Source of the DNA: Gymnogyps californianus
Taxonomy: Eukaryota > Chordata > Aves > Accipitriformes > Cathartidae
Assembly (NCBI RefSeq): GCF_018139145.2
Contig: NC_059476.1
Location: 14,129,001 to 14,193,000 of the forward strand
DNA length: 64,000 bases
Reading direction: 5' to 3'
The notes beneath the pieces are model-generated. The model saw nothing but the letters and a program-made list of their open reading frames with translations. It did no database searches and was not told the DNA's origin. Shown one piece after another: positions 60,301 through 64,000 of the stretch (positions are counted from its first letter, which is position 1; every line of letters starts with the position of its first letter). Both the position numbers and the translations under genes were made by a program.

Positions 60301-63133
60301 TAATAGATTTTTAGGCAGCACCAGTGATGTCTGGGAGTAATAATATGTGAGTACAGCAGGAAGCCACTGGTTAAAAAAACTCAGTTCACACTGGCCTCTG
60401 TAAGACGCATTGATGGCAATCTTTTATATGTTTACATGACAAATGATTAATAGCTTTTGTGCTAATAGACAGCCAAATGAATAGCCGCAGGAGAAACAGT
60501 GGCAGTGAAATAATTTCTGTTCATTCTAATTTAAGTTGGAATAAGTGATGCTAGAATATGTTCCCTACTGCTTAGTTCTATTAACTTTTTTTAGAACTGC
60601 AATCAGTTGTAATTTAGTTGAGTTAGGATTTAGAGGTTTGTTTCAAACACTTTGTTTTGGGCTCCACAGTACAAAAAAGATATTTACATAATGGACGATG
60701 TTCAGCACAGGGCCACAAAGATTATTGCAGAGTCTAAGTACATGACATACAAAGATGGGCTAAAAGAACTATGTTTGTTCAGCCTGGAGAAAAGGAAATG
60801 TGGGATTTTACTGTTGCTTCAGCTACCTAATGAAAGCTTACAGAGAAGATGGAACCAGACAGGAAAAGGACACAATTTGCAGCAACGGAAATTCTGGGTA
60901 GATATTAGGAAAAAAAACACTTTCACAGTGAAGGCAGTCAGATATTGGGACAAGTTGCCCAGAGAAGCTATGGGATTTCCATTCTTGGGTATATTCAGAC
61001 CTCAGCTGGATATGACTCTGGACAACATGATCTAACTCTGAAGTTGGTTCTGAGTTTGAAGTTGGCTCTGTGCTGAGCAGGAGACTGGATCAGAGAACTT
61101 CTAGGGTCCCTTCCAACCTAAATGACTCAATGATTCTATTATTGACAAACTTTAATGTGGCTATTTAGTAGCCTTTACAAAATCAAATGATTTCTCAAAT
61201 TAATTTCTGGTTCATCAGACCACAGTAGTACTGTCACTGCAAATTATGTATACCAACCTTCTCCTTCATTATCACAGCAAAAAGTCCAAAGAAGACATAG
61301 CCCATGGAGCCTTTTTACTTACAAATAGTAAATCATCCCAGATTTGAAGTTGAGACACATTGTTGCAATAAATTAAATTTGATATTTTATGTTGGTTTTG
61401 TGCTCTCAGGTGGCAAACCAAAGGATCTGCAAAAACCGGTTTTATTTGACATGGCACTTTGTAACGAGGGACTGTACGCAGCTGGAAGTGTAAGGCATCC
61501 TTTATGCCTTTTAACTTACTCTTGTGAAAATCAAAGAACATTCAAATGTAGTATATTTGCAGAGTTCACTGCCAAGACAGGAGTTAGAAAAAAGTGGAGG
61601 GCCGCAGAACTATAAAGGTCCTCTGGTGGTGTATATATTTTCATTGTTAAGACCTGAGACAAGAAATCGGAAGGGAGCAGGGTGGGAAGAGATTCTATTT
61701 TTGTAGTCAAAGAAGCAACAAAAGAGGACAATCCTATTTTTAACAAAAGACAATGAGTATTCTAGAGGAACAGAAAAGAAGGATGGACAAAAAATAGGAA
61801 AAGAGAGAAAATGGCCAAGAGAACTGCCAAATTGTTTTGTGCAAAATCTAACTCAATATTTAACCCAAACTGACAATGCCATTGTACATTACTGCTTAAG
61901 AGTGGGACAAATTCTTATACTGTCTCAAAAAACCCAATATGAAATCTTCAGTATTAACTGATGAGAGCATCTGTTGTTATCAGGCATGGACTGTTACTAA
62001 AACTTGTATTAAAGAACACCTTCATTTTTCAATAGATTTATTATCCAGGGGAAGAGTCCTCTGGCTTTAAACATACTAAAGGCAAATGAGACCATTAGTG
62101 ATCGCATACAGTTAACCACTGTTACTTTAGAGATTTTCAGAAGTTCTTGCAGTTCATTTTGCCGGAGTGGGCTAGGATAAGTCACCTAGACCTCATGTGG
62201 ATTTGTACTTTTCTGCACAGGAGGGCATTCTATTCTTTTATCACATCAAAGGTCTGCAGTATGAGATGAAAATCTGCACTGATATCTTACAACCCATATC
62301 CAGCCTCATATTCTCTCCTGATTACACCGTACTTCTGCTTGTCACTGACCAGGTATAGCATTTGAGATAATAGCATTACATAATGGGATGTTCCTGTGAT
62401 TCTGTATGTATATGCTGATACTATTGGTATGAAATATCTGTAACGTAATCAAACAAGTCAACAAATTATATCAGAGGTGAACTTAGTCCATCTTGCGTAT
62501 GATAGCAGTGCAATGGTAACTTTGGTCACAGTCTCTCTCTGATTTCATTCTCCTTTTGTAAAATGAGTAGAGAAGTTCTAAAATCTTTGTCAATATTAGT
62601 TATGAATTGTTTCTAAGAGGCTTTGAGATCTTTAGATAAAAACATCTCTTAAAGCTTAAGATTTATGTTTTGTGTTTTATGTTGTTTTAGAATATTTATT
62701 GATTCCTGGAGTAACATGAAATAGGGTGGGTTTAAAATATTTCATTAAAGCAATTTTGAGAAACAAAACTTCTTGAAAATGTGACTAGCTGGATCACTCT
62801 AAAATGAACTAACCTGATTTTCAGCTAGTGTATATTAATATAATCCACTAAATTCAGCTGAATTCTACTGGGCACTTTTTTACCTCAGTTTAGAGTCAAG
62901 TATAAAATTTTAAAGAGTGAAGCTCAGAAAGATAAGTATTTTTTGTTGAAGTCTTTGAAAGGTTTTAATGAAAAGTTTCATAGCCCAGTGATGGATTATT
63001 TCTCTTTATTTGTCAGGGGACAGTCTATACTTACAAACCTGCCCACAGTGGAGAAGCTGTCAAGCTCTTGGACGCATGCAGAAGTTGTTTTCTGGCAGCT
63101 GATTTTCTTACTCCAGGGAACAAGTACTGTGTG
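45240..63133 (+). CDS. CFAP43: CFAP43 (WDR96), cilia- and flagella-associated protein 43, 5' part (10 coding exons; gene continues off the right edge)
   Basis: The exons are 45240-45352, 48547-48800, 49594-49690, 52497-52664, 54078-54228, 58307-58457, 60215-60277, 61410-61489, 62221-62352 and 63017-63133. Every boundary is AG/GT and every phase matches, giving 1326 nt (442 codons) without a stop. Human CFAP43 has about 1665 residues, so roughly the first quarter is here. It belongs to the N-terminal WD40 beta-propeller region; the long coiled-coil C-terminus lies outside. With CFAP44 the protein forms the tether/tether-head structure of inner-arm dynein f in motile axonemes, and its loss causes sperm flagellar defects. 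Recognisable segments are RWVQGFSN at the exon 1/2 joint, [46 protein letters not shown] with [29 protein letters not shown], and [17 protein letters not shown]. Confidence 0.93.
45353..48546 (+). other. CFAP43: CFAP43 intron 1
   Basis: Begins GTGGGG and ends CTTAAG. The first 90 bases belong to the CpG island and then a G-rich tract follows. No additional exon was recognised. Confidence 0.7.
45583..45604. repeat. G-rich low-complexity tract at the start of CFAP43 intron 1
   Basis: gaggggaggggggggggaag: long G run about 230 bases after the exon 1 donor, flanked by purines. Confidence 0.85.
48547..48800 (+). CDS. CFAP43: CFAP43 coding exon 2
   Basis: The acceptor is ctttcttaag and the donor is AAAG|GTAGTG. 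The exon encodes the start of the propeller, with [37 protein letters not shown] and [15 protein letters not shown]. Confidence 0.95.
49170..49375 (+). mobile_element. MIR-like SINE in CFAP43 intron 2
   Basis: Blocks in order are: ggttaagttgcttaccctat, ccatgtttcagtttgcttgc (like 'gcctcagtttcc'), cgtttaaataaggatcatac, gcaaaggacttcagggtact, aaaatactttacaaattcaa and ggtattattg. This matches the MIR consensus arrangement, including the terminal 'aggtattatta'-like end. Confidence 0.55.
49594..49690 (+). CDS. CFAP43: CFAP43 coding exon 3
   Basis: The acceptor is tttttacattgcag and the donor is TATG|GTAAGAG. The exon encodes [20 protein letters not shown] followed by [11 protein letters not shown], a WD40 blade. 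Confidence 0.93.
49691..52496 (+). other. CFAP43: CFAP43 intron 3
   Basis: AT-rich intron of 2.8 kb. The only identifiable content is the reverse MIR-like piece at 52.06-52.21 kb. Confidence 0.7.
52060..52210 (-). mobile_element. MIR-like SINE remnant in CFAP43 intron 3, reverse orientation
   Basis: The plus strand reads tcattattttgcggattgga (like 'cattttacagatggg'), aaagcaaggctaaggc, gaagagttaactgtttgggc, then catgtctcttgactctgttg. This is the complement arm of MIR with the 'gacttgcccaaggtcac ... caggtctcctgactcc' order. Confidence 0.45.
52497..52664 (+). CDS. CFAP43: CFAP43 coding exon 4
   Basis: The acceptor is ctccttaatgaag and the donor is CGAAA|GTAAGT. The exon encodes [20 protein letters not shown] and [20 protein letters not shown] followed by WHIERNN. 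These are close to the human propeller sequence. Confidence 0.95.
54078..54228 (+). CDS. CFAP43: CFAP43 coding exon 5
   Basis: The acceptor is gctttttcacag and the donor is TTCATG|GTAGTT. The exon encodes [20 protein letters not shown] and ends [11 protein letters not shown]. An upstream acceptor (ctcctcag, AG near 54050) would add 27 nt in frame, so the exact 5' edge is the least certain of the CFAP43 exons. Confidence 0.8.
55452..55880 (-). mobile_element. Fossil non-LTR retrotransposon reverse transcriptase (L2/CR1-like) in CFAP43 intron 5, antisense
   Basis: A 142-codon minus-strand frame carries two reverse-transcriptase landmarks in the right order and at about the right distance. [19 protein letters not shown] aligns with the catalytic 'LLVLLDLSAAFDTVDH' block, and about 60 residues later [17 protein letters not shown] aligns with the 'CGVPQGSVLAPLLF' block. 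Both are decayed, including the core Gln-Gly of the second block. The element probably extends to higher coordinates (to about 56600), where further minus-strand fragments occur, but those were not identified. It is not a cellular gene. Confidence 0.55.
56675..56694. repeat. (ATT)6 microsatellite
   Basis: Six perfect ATT units and a partial seventh in CFAP43 intron 5. Confidence 0.95.
57020..57190 (-). mobile_element. MIR-like SINE remnant in CFAP43 intron 5, reverse orientation
   Basis: Matches are agagagtaggttacttaccc, agaatcatatagcaagtcct, gaaatctaggtacttatgaa and tctctgtcctatgttttcat. They follow the MIR complement 'agaggttaagtgacttgccc...acacagcaagt...aacccaggtctcctgactccc..'. Confidence 0.5.
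57575..58225 (+). mobile_element. Ancient CR1 LINE fragment in CFAP43 intron 5
   Basis: Highly diverged but collinear with the CR1 ORF2 3' half. Elements seen in order are ctaatttgcagatgacacaa (the conserved 'ADDT' region), a piece resembling 'lgvmvdnhln', ggggctcaatctattgaatt, and a 'prlegkvltldkfr'-type DNA stretch ending gagaaattcaaatttaaa, then ggcgagttctccaccact-like sequence. A middle portion is deleted and several stops interrupt the frame. It ends about 80 bases before the exon 6 acceptor. Confidence 0.7.
58307..58457 (+). CDS. CFAP43: CFAP43 coding exon 6
   Basis: The acceptor is tttttgtgctgaag and the donor is CCTG|GTAAGA. The exon encodes [20 protein letters not shown] followed by [17 protein letters not shown], a typical WD40 blade of this protein. 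An ancient CR1 fragment ends about 80 bases upstream of the acceptor. Confidence 0.93.
59980..60085 (-). mobile_element. MIR-like SINE remnant in CFAP43 intron 6, reverse orientation
   Basis: The sequence tatctccttttacagctgta is followed by agctgaatcacagaaagatt, gtgcctgctcagttgcataa and atgacagaaatggtgg. This parallels 'tctccattttacagatgggaaactgaggcacagagagattaagtgacttgcccaa'. It ends about 130 bases before exon 7. Confidence 0.5.
60215..60277 (+). CDS. CFAP43: CFAP43 coding exon 7, small, phase 1-1 (possible cassette)
   Basis: The exon is 63 nt. The acceptor is tttcttttgtacag and the donor is AAAG|GTATTT. It encodes [20 protein letters not shown], a basic linker with no WD40 pattern. Exons 6 and 8 would also join in frame without it, so it could be alternatively spliced. 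Support comes from splice sites, phase and lack of stops only. Confidence 0.55.
60640..61140 (+). mobile_element. CR1 LINE, 5'-truncated, 3' end with open reading frame over the ORF2 C-terminus
   Basis: From about 60650 the plus strand reads [20 protein letters not shown], then [31 protein letters not shown] and LPREAMG, the conserved C-terminal end of the avian CR1 reverse-transcriptase polyprotein. The frame is unbroken to the stop at 61033-61035. The 3' UTR follows with the CR1 signature ggtcccttccaacc and terminates at the tgattctattattg tail (CR1 ends in short ATTCTATG-like repeats). It lies in CFAP43 intron 7 in the sense direction and is truncated at its 5' side, as most CR1 copies are. 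Confidence 0.9.
61410..61489 (+). CDS. CFAP43: CFAP43 coding exon 8
   Basis: The acceptor is gttttgtgctctcag and the donor is GGAAGT|GTAAGG. The exon encodes [20 protein letters not shown] followed by LYAAGS. The phase 1 entry and phase 0 exit match its neighbours. Confidence 0.85.
62221..62352 (+). CDS. CFAP43: CFAP43 coding exon 9
   Basis: The acceptor is tacttttctgcacag and the donor is GACCAG|GTATAG. The exon is 44 codons, phase 0 at both ends. It encodes [20 protein letters not shown] and [20 protein letters not shown], with the FSPD turn of a WD40 repeat. Confidence 0.93.
62520..62655 (+). mobile_element. MIR-like SINE remnant in CFAP43 intron 9
   Basis: The sequence cacagtctctctctgatttc, attctccttttgtaaaatga and gtagag is followed by ttgtttctaagaggctttga and gatctttagat. 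It parallels 'tctctgtgcctcagtttccccatctgtaaaatgggga ... gctttgagatct'. Confidence 0.5.
63017..63133 (+). CDS. CFAP43: CFAP43 coding exon 10
   Basis: The acceptor is ctttatttgtcag and the donor is TGTGTG|GTAAGA. The exon is 39 codons, phase 0 at both ends. It encodes [20 protein letters not shown] followed by [19 protein letters not shown]. This is the last exon that joins the chain with certainty before the window ends. Confidence 0.93.
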
Positions 63134-63484
63134 GTAAGAAATGGTATTCTTTCTTACATATAATAGTGGCACCTTTCAGGTAACCAATATGTTGCTAAGG
63201 CACAAAATCAAAAGTCTTGCAGAGATTGGGACTGTTCTGATATTTGTTACAGTTGTGTAACTTCTCATTAAGGAATTAAATTGAATTAATTCAGGTATGG
63301 CCTATAAAAGGGTCAGAACTTGCCCTAGAATGCAGGGTGGGTAATTCACAGATTGCTAAAATGTCATATTTGTTCTGCTGTTGATTTGTGTGACTCACTA
63401 TTGTTCAGGAACATAGCTGAGCAAAAGGTGGATTCAATTGAGAGAATAGATGTTGGAACAAGAAATTCCTACTGATCTTTTCAG

Positions 63485-63668
63485 CCTTCAGCACAAATTG
63501 GAACAGCCTGAGAGATGCCTCTGTCCTGGGTCCAGGGACAAAGAAGGCCTTACTCATCGATCTGTCCGTTGTGAGAAATTCCTTGCTTTCCTCCTATGTC
63601 TTTGAGTCCTGCAAGCCATATATTTTAGCCAGCAAGTCTGATTCATCTCGAGGCCATGAATTCTTCAG
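63485..63668 (+). other. Open segment with splice-like ends near the right edge; phase does not fit CFAP43 exon 10
   Basis: A C/T-rich acceptor (gatcttttcag) is followed by a stop-free frame including NWNSLRDASVLGPGTKKALL and SSYVFESCKPYILASKSDS, ending AG|GTAGCC. CFAP43 exon 10 ends in phase 0, while this frame needs phase 1 (or phase 2 from the second AG at 63490-63491). The translation also lacks a WD40 pattern. It may be chance, or an exon that needs a small exon between 63134 and 63484. Confidence 0.2.
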
Positions 63669-64000
63669 GTAGCCAGCCTAGGAACCCTGAGGTCTTAATC
63701 AATTAGGTTTGCTGAATCTGTTTGTTTGTTGTTAGCATGGGAATGATAAATTTTACCTGACTCCGAATGAGTAATGTGAGGGTTGATTGATCTCTAGCCA
63801 TACTTTTCTGTGGAATTACAAAATTGCCTGGATATAAGAAGAACTCAAGCACTGTTATGATATACATCATTTTTTGTGTGAGAAAAAAAGACCTCTCCTT
63901 AAGCTCTTTCCCATGCAAAGAAAATTACAAGCAGGTTTTTCTATTGCTGTCTGAACTGTGGGAGTGCTAATATTGATCAAGCTTACATGTTTTGCCCTAG

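Overview
This is a vertebrate nuclear window, almost certainly from a bird. Three conserved genes occupy compact introns and intergenic spaces. The recognisable interspersed repeats are CR1 LINEs and worn MIR-like SINEs, and there are no mammalian-type young SINEs or LINE-1. The species cannot be fixed from the sequence alone. The local gene order, ITPRIP (+), omega-class glutathione transferase GSTO1 (-), CFAP43 (+), is the same block known from human chromosome 10q25 in the opposite orientation, except that no second GSTO gene (GSTO2) is visible.

Layout. 1-18.03 kb holds no recognisable coding gene. It is fairly GC-rich, CpG-poor DNA with a few simple repeats, an old CR1 scrap and a MIR-like copy, and is best read as the upstream or first-intron region of ITPRIP. 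18.03-19.98 kb is the single large coding exon of ITPRIP with a short 3' UTR and a polyadenylation signal. 20-34.55 kb is intergenic and becomes more AT-rich towards the right; ITPRIP and GSTO1 end tail-to-tail across it. 34.55-42.44 kb is GSTO1 on the minus strand. All six coding exons could be joined by phase into a complete 242-codon frame plus stop. 42.04-45.44 kb contains two CpG islands around the divergent first exons of GSTO1 and CFAP43, about 2.8 kb apart. 45.24 kb to the right edge is the 5' part of CFAP43, with ten phase-consistent coding exons (442 codons) separated by repeat-bearing introns. The gene continues beyond the window.

The three genes do not form one pathway. ITPRIP is a membrane-anchored Mab-21-type protein that modulates IP3-receptor calcium release. 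GSTO1 is a cytosolic thiol transferase and dehydroascorbate reductase. CFAP43 is a WD40/coiled-coil axonemal protein of motile cilia and flagella. No new biological system was found. The most useful secondary observations are a reverse-transcriptase fossil in CFAP43 intron 5, a CR1 copy whose 3' coding frame is still open, a set of ancient MIR-like SINEs in the CFAP43 introns, a candidate ciliary (RFX/FOXJ1-type) promoter at CFAP43, and an unexplained open frame near the right edge that does not fit the CFAP43 phase.
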